The notes under the pieces are model-generated. The model was not told the origin of the DNA. It saw only the letters and a list, made by a program, of their open reading frames with translations, and searched no databases. This document shows positions 32,757 through 41,013 of a stretch of 64,000 nt of DNA, one piece after another. Every line of letters starts with the position of its first letter. The first letter of the stretch is position 1. The stretch is taken from positions 3,968,001-4,032,000 of the forward strand of contig OZ257137.1 of the NCBI GenBank assembly GCA_965279115.1, read 5' to 3'. The stretch is from JAEUOS01 sp965279115 (GTDB taxonomy: Bacteria; Pseudomonadota; Gammaproteobacteria; Burkholderiales; JAEUOS01). The position numbers and the translations under genes are program-made.

Positions 32757-33215
32757 ATGACCGCGATTGCCGATCCCGCAGAGCGCCTCCAGGTCTACCT
32801 CGATGTGGACGGCACACTGCTCTATTTTCCCGAGGACGGGCGCGGCCGCGACGAGCTGGATTACCAGCTCCTTTGCGACGGCATCGGTGCGTTGCTCGAC
32901 TATGTGGTGCGTCATTGCGAGCCCTACTGGCTGACCTATCGGGCACGCCTCGGGCGCGTGGACCGGCTCGAAGAGCGCCTGTTTCCGCATCTTCCGACGC
33001 TGGCGCGCTCCATTCCGGTTGCTTACTGGGACGACTCCAAGCACGAGGCCTTCGATCCGGCGCGGCGCTTCGTCTGGTTCGACGACGACCCCGATCCCGA
33101 GGCCCTCGAGTGGCTGGAGCAGCAGAACCTCGCGCATGCGCTGGTACGCACGCGGACCGGGGGGCGCGACAATCCGCTACACATGCTCGCAACGCTCAAG
33201 CGCCTTGTGGGCTGA
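32757..33215 (+). CDS. Small HAD-superfamily-like protein
   Basis: 152-aa cytosolic protein with haloacid dehalogenase-type motifs. Motif I is YLDVDGTLL (DxDGT, nucleophile Asp at about residue 15-17), a Lys occurs in YWDDSKHEAFD, and an acidic pair lies in VWFDDDPDPEALEWL (motif IV-like). No cap domain is evident, so it may be a minimal phosphatase or a non-enzymatic HAD fold. It lies 30 bp after the Bug receptor gene and 69 bp before the CbbQ-like gene on the same strand, and may be co-transcribed. Substrate unknown. Confidence 0.75.
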   Translation: MTAIADPAERLQVYLDVDGTLLYFPEDGRGRDELDYQLLCDGIGALLDYVVRHCEPYWLTYRARLGRVDRLEERLFPHLPTLARSIPVAYWDDSKHEAFDPARRFVWFDDDPDPEALEWLEQQNLAHALVRTRTGGRDNPLHMLATLKRLVG

Positions 33216-33284
33216 CACGCTGCTCCACGAAACGCGCCGCCGGCCCGCGCACCGACGCGTGCCGCGTGCTATTTTCAACATGCC

Positions 33285-34142
33285 ATGACACGATATTCCC
33301 CCAATTCCTCCGCGGCTGGCAGAAGCCGCCTTGAATCCGAACCCTGGTACCTACCGCTGGCTGACGAAGTGCCGGTGTTCGAGGCGGCCTACCAGGCCCG
33401 CCTGCCAGTGTTGCTGAAGGGCCCGACCGGCTGCGGCAAGACCCGCTTTGTGGAGCACATGGCCTGGCGCCTCTATCGCGCTGCCGACACGCACCGGCAC
33501 GCGAACGAAACCCCGTTGATCACGGTGGCCTGCCACGAGGATCTTTCGGCCACCGACCTGGTCGGGCGCTACCTGCTCTCCGGCGACGCCACGGTCTGGC
33601 AGGACGGCCCGCTCACCCGCGCGGTACGCGGCGGCGCCATCTGCTACCTGGACGAGGTGGTCGAGGCGCGCAAGGACACCACTGTGGTGATCCATTCGCT
33701 CACCGACCACCGCCGCGTGCTGCCGATCGAGAAAACCGGCGAGCTGCTCGACGCCCACGCCGACTTCCTGCTGGTGATGTCCTACAACCCCGGCTACCAG
33801 AGCGTGGTCAAGGACCTGAAGCCTTCCACCCGCCAGCGCTTCGTGAGCCTGGAATTCGACTATCCGGCAGTCGACGTTGAAGCCACCATCATCGCGCACG
33901 AGAGCGGTGTCGACGCGGACCTGGCGGAGCGCCTGGCGCGCATCGGCGAGAAGGTGCGCAACCTGCGCGAGCACGGCTTCGAGGACGGCGTGTCGACGCG
34001 CCTCCTGGTGTACGCGGGCCAGCTTGCGGCCGGCGGCATCGCGCCGCGGCGCGCCTGCGAAGCGGCCATTGCGCGCGCGGTCACCGATGACGCCGAAGTG
34101 CAGCGCGCCGTGGCCGATATCGTCGACGTGCTGCTGCCTTGA
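33285..34142 (+). CDS. CbbQ/NirQ/NorQ-type MoxR AAA+ ATPase
   Basis: AAA+ chaperone-like ATPase (285 aa) of the CbbQ/NirQ/NorQ clade, which works with a VWA partner to activate or insert cofactors into metalloenzymes (Rubisco, nitric oxide reductase and others). Walker A is KGPTGCGKTR (residues 45-54) and Walker B is ICYLDEVVEAR. The family segments HEDLSATDLVGRYLL and VMSYNPGYQSVVKDLKPSTR are present, with the sensor/arginine-finger region near RQRFVSLEFDYP. The stop overlaps the TTG start of the VWA gene. No Rubisco or nitric oxide reductase gene is in the window, so the client is unknown. Confidence 0.92.
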   Translation: MTRYSPNSSAAGRSRLESEPWYLPLADEVPVFEAAYQARLPVLLKGPTGCGKTRFVEHMAWRLYRAADTHRHANETPLITVACHEDLSATDLVGRYLLSGDATVWQDGPLTRAVRGGAICYLDEVVEARKDTTVVIHSLTDHRRVLPIEKTGELLDAHADFLLVMSYNPGYQSVVKDLKPSTRQRFVSLEFDYPAVDVEATIIAHESGVDADLAERLARIGEKVRNLREHGFEDGVSTRLLVYAGQLAAGGIAPRRACEAAIARAVTDDAEVQRAVADIVDVLLP

Positions 34143-36268
34143 GCCCTGCGGTCGAGGCCGGCGCCGCATCGGCGCGTGTCGATCTCAGCGACATCCAGCG
34201 CGTGCTTGCGCTGTTTGCCCAGGGCATCGCGGGCGCGCCCCTGCACCTGAAGCCTTTCGAGCGCAACCCGGCACCCGGGCGCGCCGGCCGCATCCATACC
34301 GACGGCACCAGCATCCATCTGCCGGTGTCGATGGGGGACTTCGACACCCGCACCCACAACCATGGCGCCTACCGGGTGGTGGTGCTGCATCAGATCGGCT
34401 ACCTGCGTTTCGGCACTTTCGCCTTCAGTCTCGACGAAGCGGCGCGGCGCATGCGGCTGCCCGCGGCGCGGCCGCCGGCGGCGGGGAGCGCGCAGCGCGT
34501 CTTGCGCCTGGTGCCGGCGCGCCACGTGCCGGACCTGGAGCGGTTTTTCGATCTCGGCGCGCGCCCGGCCTGGTTGCGGCGCGTCTTCGTCACCCTCGAG
34601 GACCTGCGCATCGACACCCTGCTGCGGCGCCGCTATCCCGGTGCCCGCGCCGACATCGAGCGGGTGCTGGCGCATGCCCTTGGCGGGCGGGCGCGCGTGG
34701 ACGCGCGTCGCCCGGCGGCTGCGTTGATCGAGGCGCTGGTGCGCTATTCGCTGGCAGAGCCGGCCGCGACCGTACAGGAGGGCGATGCCACGGGCCTTGT
34801 TGCGCAGGTGCTCGCGGAAGCGTCCGCGGTGGAGCGTCAGGGTGCCTCGGTTTACGAGAGCGCCCGCGCCGCACTTGCCATCAGCGTCCTGCTCGAGGCG
34901 GCCGCGCAGCGCGGGCGACGCGTGCGCGAGGCCGTGGCGGCACCGGCCGAGGCAGGCGACGAGGCCGATCTGCCGCCGCCTGCGGCGATGCAGGAGGACG
35001 CCGGCGGAACACCGGATGAGCATCTCGACGGCATGGCCTTGCCGGCGGATGGGGATGTCGACGGACCGGGCGTGGATTTCCGCGGCGAACTTCTGCCCGG
35101 GCTGGTACACCGCAATCTCGGTGGCGGCAAGATCAGCGTGGCACTCGACGGCGTGGATGGCGAAGCATTGCAGGCGGAATCGGACGCAGCGATTGAGACG
35201 GACGGCGCTGCGTTGCCGGACGCTGCCCGGGTTCGCGCGGCGCGCCGAGCCCTGGCCGACGGGCCGCGCAGCTTCCTTTACGACGAGTGGGACTACAAGC
35301 GCCAGGCCTATGCCACGGCCTGGTGCCGGCTGTATGAGCAGCGTCTGCGCGGTGATGATTTCGGCTTCATCGACGAGGTGCGGCGCCGTCACGCGCAACT
35401 GGCGCAGCAGGTGAAGCGCCAGTTCAGCCGCATCCGCGCCGAGGCCTGGCAGCGCACCCACCATGCCAGCGATGGCGATGAACTGGGACTCGACGCCGTG
35501 ATCGAGGCGGTGATTGACCGCCGCGCCGGCCATGCCACCGACGAGCATCTGTACGTGCGACGCGACCGCGCGCGGCGCGACGTGGCGGCCGCCTTCCTGG
35601 TGGACATGAGCGCCTCGACCGACTTTCCGATTCCGGACCCGTCCGCCGACGCACAGGCCGCGGCGGACGCGGCAACTCAGGACCCCTACCTGTGGGGCCG
35701 CATGGGCGGCGCGATCGACCCGCCGCCCTTGGCCAAGCGGCGCCGCGTGATCGATGTGGCCAAGGAGTCGCTGGCGCTGATGTGCGACGCCCTGCGTACG
35801 CTGGGCGACACCCATGCGGTGTATGGTTTTTCCGGGGAGGGGCGCGACAACGTCGAGTTCCATGTGGCGCGCGATTTCGGTGATGCCTTCTCGGCACGCA
35901 CCTGGGCGGCGCTGGCGGCGATGGAACCGAAACGCTCCACGCGCATGGGGCCGGCGATTCGCCACGCCGCCGCCAAGCTTGCGCGCCAGCCGGAGGCCGT
36001 CAAGGTGCTGATCGTGGTGTCGGACGGCTATCCGCAGGACAGCGACTACGGCCCCGACCGGCGCGACGAGGAATACGGCATCCAGGACACGGCACGCGCG
36101 TTGCGCGAGGCGGCCGACGCCGGCATTTCCACCTTTTGCGTGACCATAGACCCCGCCGGCCACGACTACCTGCAGCGCATGTGCGAGCGCGACCGCTACA
36201 TGGTGATCGACGACGTCGCTGCCTTGCCGGGCGAACTGACCAAGGTTTACCGCTCGCTCACCGCCTGA
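34139..36268 (+). CDS. CbbO/NorD-type VWA-domain protein
   Basis: 709-aa partner of the CbbQ-like ATPase. The N-terminal part is helical and Arg/Ala-rich (SDIQRVLALFAQGIAGAPLH, then RVFVTLEDLRIDTLLRRRYP). A Pro/Glu/Asp-rich linker lies near residues 260-330. The C-terminal VWA domain, from about residue 480, has a complete metal-ion-dependent adhesion site: DMSAST, the Thr in STRMGPAIRHA and VSDGYPQD. The start is a TTG at 34139 overlapping the ATPase stop (TTGA), supporting translational coupling; the next ATG is well inside the conserved region. Together they would form a Q/O-type activase complex, client unknown. Confidence 0.9.
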   Translation: MSPAVEAGAASARVDLSDIQRVLALFAQGIAGAPLHLKPFERNPAPGRAGRIHTDGTSIHLPVSMGDFDTRTHNHGAYRVVVLHQIGYLRFGTFAFSLDEAARRMRLPAARPPAAGSAQRVLRLVPARHVPDLERFFDLGARPAWLRRVFVTLEDLRIDTLLRRRYPGARADIERVLAHALGGRARVDARRPAAALIEALVRYSLAEPAATVQEGDATGLVAQVLAEASAVERQGASVYESARAALAISVLLEAAAQRGRRVREAVAAPAEAGDEADLPPPAAMQEDAGGTPDEHLDGMALPADGDVDGPGVDFRGELLPGLVHRNLGGGKISVALDGVDGEALQAESDAAIETDGAALPDAARVRAARRALADGPRSFLYDEWDYKRQAYATAWCRLYEQRLRGDDFGFIDEVRRRHAQLAQQVKRQFSRIRAEAWQRTHHASDGDELGLDAVIEAVIDRRAGHATDEHLYVRRDRARRDVAAAFLVDMSASTDFPIPDPSADAQAAADAATQDPYLWGRMGGAIDPPPLAKRRRVIDVAKESLALMCDALRTLGDTHAVYGFSGEGRDNVEFHVARDFGDAFSARTWAALAAMEPKRSTRMGPAIRHAAAKLARQPEAVKVLIVVSDGYPQDSDYGPDRRDEEYGIQDTARALREAADAGISTFCVTIDPAGHDYLQRMCERDRYMVIDDVAALPGELTKVYRSLTA

Positions 36269-36302
36269 ACCGCAGGCGCGTGCAGCAGGACGCGGCCTTT
36301 GC

Positions 36303-38207
36303 TCAGATCTCGACCTGGGTGCCCAGTTCGACCACCCGGTTGGCGGGAATGCGGAAGAAGTCCGATGCGCGCGCGCCGTTCTTGTACATCCATACGAACA
36401 GGTATTCGCGCCACATCGCCATGCCCGGCATGTCGGTGGGAATCACGTTTTCGCGCGACAGGAAGTAGGAGGTGAGCATGGGCTCCACATGCAGGCCGCG
36501 CATCTCGCAACTCTTCAGCAGGGCCTCGATGTCGATGTCTTCCTGGTAGCCCACATGGGCCACCACCTGGACGAAGCCGGCGTCGAGCAGGTCGACCTCG
36601 AGCTTTTTCTCGGCGGCCACGCGCGGCACCTCTTCGGTTTTCACCGTCAGCAGCACCACCTGCTCGTGCAGCACCTGGTTGTGCTTGAGGTTGTGCAACA
36701 GCGCATGCGGCAGGATGTTGGGGGTGGTGGTCATGAACACGGCCGTGCCCATGGCACGGTGCGGCGGGGCGATCGCCACGCTCTCGATGAAGGGGATGAG
36801 CGGCAGCGAATCCGCGGACAGCCGCCGCGCCACCAGCGCACGGCCCTGCTTCCAGGTGACCAACAGGAGGTAGATCATCATGCCCATGAGCGCCGGGAAC
36901 CAGCCGCCGTCGGGAATCTTCAGCAGGTTCGACGACAGGAAGCCGGAGTCGATCACCAGAAGGCCCGCGATCATGGGCAGGTAGGCCCAGGGTTTCCATT
37001 TCCAGATCCGCACCGCGACGATGGACACCATGATCGAGGTCACCACCATGGTGCCGGCCACGGCGATGCCGTAGGCCGCAGCCATGTTGCTGGAAGTCTT
37101 GAACACCAGCACCAGCACCACCACCATGGTGAACACCGCCCAGTTGATGAAGGGTACATACACCTGGCCCTTCTCGGTGGCCGAGGTGTAGAGCACCCGC
37201 ATGCGCGGCGTATAGCCCAGCTTCATGGCCTGCGCGGTCAGCGAGAACGCGCCGGAGATGGTGGCCTGGGAAGCGATCACCGTGGCTGCGGTGGCAAGGA
37301 ACACCATGGGAATGCGGCCCCATTCCGGTACCGCCAGGTAGAACGGGTTCTGGATCGCGGCCGGGTTGGCGATGAGCAGCGCGCCCTGGCCGAAGTAGCA
37401 CAGGACCAGCGCGGGAAACACCGCGATGAACCAGGCCAGGCGGATCGGCTTCTTGCCGAAGTGGCCCATGTCGGCATACAGCGCCTCGACGCCGGTGACG
37501 GCGAGGAACACCGAACCCAGCAGGATGAAGCTCTTGAACGGGTCGCTGACGATGAAGGCGATCGCGTAGGTGGGCGAGAGGGCCACCAGCACCGAGGGGT
37601 GCTGCACGATCTGGTACACGCCCACCGCCGCCAGGGAAGAGAACCACATGATGGTGACCGGCCCGAAGAACTTGCCCACCCTGCCGGTGCCCAGTTTCTG
37701 CGCGAAGAACAGCAGGAACAGGATGCCCAGCGCGATCGGCAGCACGTAATGCGCGAATGCCGGTGATACGACTTCCAGGCCTTCCACGGCCGAGATCACC
37801 GAGATGGCCGGGGTGACCACGCTGTCGCCATAGAACAGGGATGCGCCGATCAGGCACAAGGTCACGATGGCGAGCCGCCGCCGCGAGTTCGCGGGCAGGC
37901 CCTTGCTTGCCAGTGACATGATGGAGAGCATGCCGCCTTCGCCCTGGTTGTCGGCGCGCATGACGATCATGGCGTACTTGACGGTGACCACCAGCATCAG
38001 CGTCCAGACGATCAGAGACAGCACGCCGTAGACGGAGGCTTCGGTGATCGGAATGCCGTGTGCCGGACTCATGCCCTCCTTGAGGGCATAAAGCGGGCTG
38101 GTGCCGATATCCCCGAACACCACGCCCAGCGCAGCGATGGTCAGCGCGGGAATGGATTCCTGCTTGTGCTCCTGTGTTGCCCCTGGAGATGCAGTTGCTG
38201 CCGTCAT
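36303..38207 (-). CDS. kup: Low-affinity potassium transporter Kup
   Basis: Inner-membrane K+ uptake protein of the KUP/HAK/KT family, 634 aa, with about 12 hydrophobic segments and a C-terminal cytoplasmic domain of roughly 150 residues. Signature: LGVVFGDIGTSPLYALKEGM at residues 27-46, then MRADNQGEGGMLSIMSL, GASLFYGDSVVTPAISVISA and FSLTAQAMKLGYTPRM. The C-terminal region (FMTTTPNILPHALLHNLKHN, FFRIPANRVVELGTQVEI) is full length. No K+-related leader element is recognisable in the 150-bp gap upstream, and the ribosome binding site is weak. Identification is secure. Confidence 0.97.
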   Translation of the reverse strand: MTAATASPGATQEHKQESIPALTIAALGVVFGDIGTSPLYALKEGMSPAHGIPITEASVYGVLSLIVWTLMLVVTVKYAMIVMRADNQGEGGMLSIMSLASKGLPANSRRRLAIVTLCLIGASLFYGDSVVTPAISVISAVEGLEVVSPAFAHYVLPIALGILFLLFFAQKLGTGRVGKFFGPVTIMWFSSLAAVGVYQIVQHPSVLVALSPTYAIAFIVSDPFKSFILLGSVFLAVTGVEALYADMGHFGKKPIRLAWFIAVFPALVLCYFGQGALLIANPAAIQNPFYLAVPEWGRIPMVFLATAATVIASQATISGAFSLTAQAMKLGYTPRMRVLYTSATEKGQVYVPFINWAVFTMVVVLVLVFKTSSNMAAAYGIAVAGTMVVTSIMVSIVAVRIWKWKPWAYLPMIAGLLVIDSGFLSSNLLKIPDGGWFPALMGMMIYLLLVTWKQGRALVARRLSADSLPLIPFIESVAIAPPHRAMGTAVFMTTTPNILPHALLHNLKHNQVLHEQVVLLTVKTEEVPRVAAEKKLEVDLLDAGFVQVVAHVGYQEDIDIEALLKSCEMRGLHVEPMLTSYFLSRENVIPTDMPGMAMWREYLFVWMYKNGARASDFFRIPANRVVELGTQVEI

Positions 38208-38359
38208 CTTTTGTTGTGTCCCGTCGGTGGGCTGTCAACCTCGCGGCCCGCATGCATCATGAGTGGCCGCCGGGTGATCTGAAACGGTGCTGTTTGTACT
38301 CTCTTTTGTTGCGTCGCACAATGTCCTGGATCAGACTTCCATTTTGCCAGAGCGCCAAA

Positions 38360-39268
38360 TCAGTGCGTCGGCGCCTTCTCCAGAAAGGCGCGGTAGAAGT
38401 CGATGAACGCGCGTGCATGGACCGGAATGGTGCGGGTATGCGGATAGACCGCATAGACGCCACCGCGCGGCAGGTGCCAGTCCGCAAGCAGGCGCACCAG
38501 GCTGCCGTCACGCAAGGCGCCAGCCACGGCGCCGCTGTGCATCACGGTGATTCCGGCGCCGCGCGTGACCAATTCGGCCAGCGCGGCCGGAGCGTCGACC
38601 TGCATGCGTGAACGCATGCGGACGGTGACCCGTTCGCCCCGCGGCCCGGTGAAGGTCCAGGTGAGTGGGGTTGCCATCAGGGTGAAGGCTACCCAGTCGT
38701 GGCTTGCGAGGTCCTGCGGGCGGCGCGGCAGGCCCTTGCGGCGCAGGTAGTCGGGCGAGGCGATCAGCACTTCCTCGAATTCCGCCAACCTGACCGCGCG
38801 CACCGAGGAGTCGCGCAGCCGTCCGAAGCGCATGGCGACGTCTATGCCCTCGGTGACCAGATCGAGCGGTCGGTCCGAACTGAACAGTGCCACCTGCAGG
38901 CGGGGGTGCAGGGCGGCGAAATCGGCCAACGCGGTGGCCACCGCATGGGCACTGTTGCTGGCCGGGGCGGCCACCCGCAACGTCCCCTCCAGGCTGCCGC
39001 CGGGCGTGCCGGCACGCGCCAGGGCGTCATTGAGTACCGCGAGCGCCGGCATGCATTGTTTGTAAAGCGCCTCGCCGGCTGCGGTGAGGCGCACGCTGCG
39101 CGTGGTCCGCAGCAGCAACTGGGTTCCCAGGCGCGCTTCCAGCCGGCGTACCTGCAGGCTTACGGCAGCCTTGGTCATGCCCATACGCTCGGCCGCCGCG
39201 GTGAAACTCTGTGCCGCGGCTACCGCGCCGAAGGTTTCGATCGCGTCGAGCGTACCTTGCGAGGACAT
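38360..39268 (-). CDS. LysR-family transcriptional regulator
   Basis: 302-aa regulator of the CrgA/DsdC-like branch that often controls a divergent oxidoreductase. Helix-turn-helix: SFTAAAERMGMTKAAVSLQV (about residues 20-40), wing RLEARLGTQLLLRTTRSVRL. Ligand domain from about residue 90 (GTLRVAAPASNSAHAVATAL). It is divergent from the NAD(P)-binding protein gene at 39401. A perfect LysR box, ATTGTC-N11-GACAAT, lies 5 bp upstream of its start, fitting autoregulation plus control of the divergent gene. Confidence 0.93.
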   Translation of the reverse strand: MSSQGTLDAIETFGAVAAAQSFTAAAERMGMTKAAVSLQVRRLEARLGTQLLLRTTRSVRLTAAGEALYKQCMPALAVLNDALARAGTPGGSLEGTLRVAAPASNSAHAVATALADFAALHPRLQVALFSSDRPLDLVTEGIDVAMRFGRLRDSSVRAVRLAEFEEVLIASPDYLRRKGLPRRPQDLASHDWVAFTLMATPLTWTFTGPRGERVTVRMRSRMQVDAPAALAELVTRGAGITVMHSGAVAGALRDGSLVRLLADWHLPRGGVYAVYPHTRTIPVHARAFIDFYRAFLEKAPTH

Positions 39269-39273
39269 GTTGG

Positions 39274-39296
39274 ATTGTCAATATTTTGACGACAAT
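39274..39296. promoter_or_regulatory. LysR-type box
   Basis: Perfect inverted repeat ATTGTC-N11-GACAAT, the T-N11-A architecture of LysR regulators. It lies between the LysR gene (start 39268) and the divergent oxidoreductase-like gene (start 39401). A further ATTGT at 39299-39303 forms a second short palindrome with the right arm. The region is locally AT-rich. Confidence 0.7.
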
Positions 39297-39400
39297 CAAT
39301 TGTGCGACAGATGCTATTTAAAATCAATCCGGATCATCAGAATGGCGCCATCGGGTCAGCCGTTTTCAGGCCATGCCCTCACATTCATGGAGATTTGACT

Positions 39401-40039
39401 ATGCAGATCGCACTCATCGGCGCATCCGGCTTCATCGGCGGCGCCTTGCAGAAGGAAGCGCTGGCGCGCGGGCACCAGTTGCGTGCGCTGGTGACGCGCC
39501 CGGAGCGCATCGCGGCGCAGTCCGGCCTTGCCGTCGTAAAGGCCGACGTGCAGGACACACAGGCGCTTGCGCGGGCATTGCGCGGTGCAGAGGCGGTGAT
39601 CAGTGCCTTCAGCGGCCACGCCCAGGGTGATGTGTACGACTACTACGTGCGCGGCATGCGCTCCATCATCGCGGCGGTGGGTGAGGCCGGCATCGCGCGC
39701 TTGCTGGTGGTGGGCGGCGCCGGCAGCCTCGAAGTGGCGCTCGGTGTGCAACTGGTGGATACGCCGGAGTTTCCGGCGCAGTGGAAAGGCACCGCGTTGG
39801 GCGCGCGCGAAGCCCTCGACCTGCTGCGTGCGCAGGCGGCACTTGACTGGACCATGTTGTCGCCGGCAGCCATGATCGTTCCGGGCGAGCGGACCGGAAA
39901 ATTCCGCCTGGGCGGTGATGCCTTGCTGGTCGATGCTGCCGGCAAGAGCACGATTTCGGTGGAGGACTATGCGCTTGCCATGCTGGATGAACTGGAAACG
40001 CCGCGCCATACACGCCGGCGATTCAGCATCGCCTACTGA
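39401..40039 (+). CDS. NAD(P)-binding Rossmann protein (NmrA/atypical SDR)
   Basis: 212-aa protein with the atypical-SDR/NmrA cofactor motif at its start (IALIGASGFIGGALQKEALA, GxxGxxG). Further features are LRALVTRPERIA, VVKADVQDTQALARALRGAE, VVGGAGSLEV and the late SPAAMIVPGERTGKFRLGGD. The chosen ATG at 39401 has GGAG 8 bases upstream. Members include quinone/NADPH oxidoreductase-like and sensor proteins; a LysR regulator is divergent from it, so it is probably induced by a small molecule such as a quinone or aldehyde. Exact reaction unknown. Confidence 0.87.
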   Translation: MQIALIGASGFIGGALQKEALARGHQLRALVTRPERIAAQSGLAVVKADVQDTQALARALRGAEAVISAFSGHAQGDVYDYYVRGMRSIIAAVGEAGIARLLVVGGAGSLEVALGVQLVDTPEFPAQWKGTALGAREALDLLRAQAALDWTMLSPAAMIVPGERTGKFRLGGDALLVDAAGKSTISVEDYALAMLDELETPRHTRRRFSIAY

Positions 40040-40155
40040 GCCGCTTGCGTGGGGCGCCATGCGCCCCATCTAGAATGCTCCCCGTGTGACGCCGTGGCCC
40101 GCCCTTGCCGGCGGGCCGGCGTCGTTTGCGGCCTGTATCGCGAAGAAAGCCTGTT

Positions 40156-40968
40156 ATGACCATTCGACTTCCGACCTACTTCATCTCCCACGGTGGCGGC
40201 CCCTGGCCGTGGATGCCCGAGTCCCAGGCCATGTATCGCAATCTCGCGGCCTCGCTGGCGGCCATGCCGGGCGAACTGGGCATGGTGCCCAAGGCACTGC
40301 TGGTGATCACCGCCCATTGGGAAGAGCGTGATTTCGCCGTCCAGGCCAATCCGCAACCGCCCATGGTGTACGACTATTACGGTTTTCCGCCACACACCTA
40401 CCAGGTGAAGTATCCGGCGCCCGGATCACCTGAACTGGCCGAGCGGGTTCGTGGGCTGATCGCCGGCGCGGGACTGGCCACCCACCTGGATCCCGAACGT
40501 GGCTTCGACCATGGCACCTTCACGCCGCTGGCGGTGATGTTCCCCAAGGCCGACGTGCCGGTAGTGCAGTTGTCGCTGCGCGCCGATTTCGACCCGGCCA
40601 CCCACATCGCACTCGGGCGCGCCCTTGCGCCACTGCGCGATGAGGGGGTGCTGATCATCGGCAGCGGGCTTTCGTATCACAACCTGCGCGCCATGGGACC
40701 GGTGGCGCGCGCCCCTTCGAAGCAGTTCGACGACTGGCTGGGCATGGCGCTGGCCGCGGACCCGGCTGCGCGCGAGCGCCACCTGCTGCAGTGGGAGGCG
40801 GCGCCGGCGGCGCGCTTTGCGCACCCCCGGGAGGAGCATTTGCTGCCGCTGATGGTGGCGGTGGGGGCGGCGTTCGACGAGGCCGGCACGCGCACCTATG
40901 GCGAAGACAATTTCTTCGGTGGTGTCACGGTGTCGAGTTATCGCTTTGGCGTCGCAGCGGGCGCCTGA
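40156..40968 (+). CDS. DODA-type (LigB-fold) extradiol dioxygenase
   Basis: 270-aa member of the class-III extradiol ring-cleavage (LigB/DODA, YgiD-like) family. Candidate metal and catalytic histidines lie in YFISHGGGPWPW, LLVITAHWEERDF, GFDHGTFTPLAVMFP and GSGLSYHNLR, and a late region is HPREEHLLPLMVAVGAA. Such enzymes cleave catechols such as DOPA, or are uncharacterised. ATG 40156 is chosen because family similarity starts with TIRLPTYFISHGGG; the 17 upstream in-frame codons are Arg-rich and unlikely. It follows the NmrA-like gene by 116 bp and may share regulation by the nearby LysR protein. It converges with amiC. Confidence 0.88.
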   Translation: MTIRLPTYFISHGGGPWPWMPESQAMYRNLAASLAAMPGELGMVPKALLVITAHWEERDFAVQANPQPPMVYDYYGFPPHTYQVKYPAPGSPELAERVRGLIAGAGLATHLDPERGFDHGTFTPLAVMFPKADVPVVQLSLRADFDPATHIALGRALAPLRDEGVLIIGSGLSYHNLRAMGPVARAPSKQFDDWLGMALAADPAARERHLLQWEAAPAARFAHPREEHLLPLMVAVGAAFDEAGTRTYGEDNFFGGVTVSSYRFGVAAGA

Positions 40969-41013
40969 AGCGGCGCTGCAACGAAAAGGCGTACGCCGGG
41001 CAGGTCTGCCCGC

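Noticed and set aside
33860..36163. 767-codon minus-strand frame opposite the CbbQ/CbbO-like genes
   Set aside because: No domain features, Arg/His/Ala-rich, antisense to genes with clear motifs.
40997..41012. Hairpin before the end of amiC as terminator
   Set aside because: Six-base-pair stem with a tight loop and no adjacent T-tract; too weak to call.
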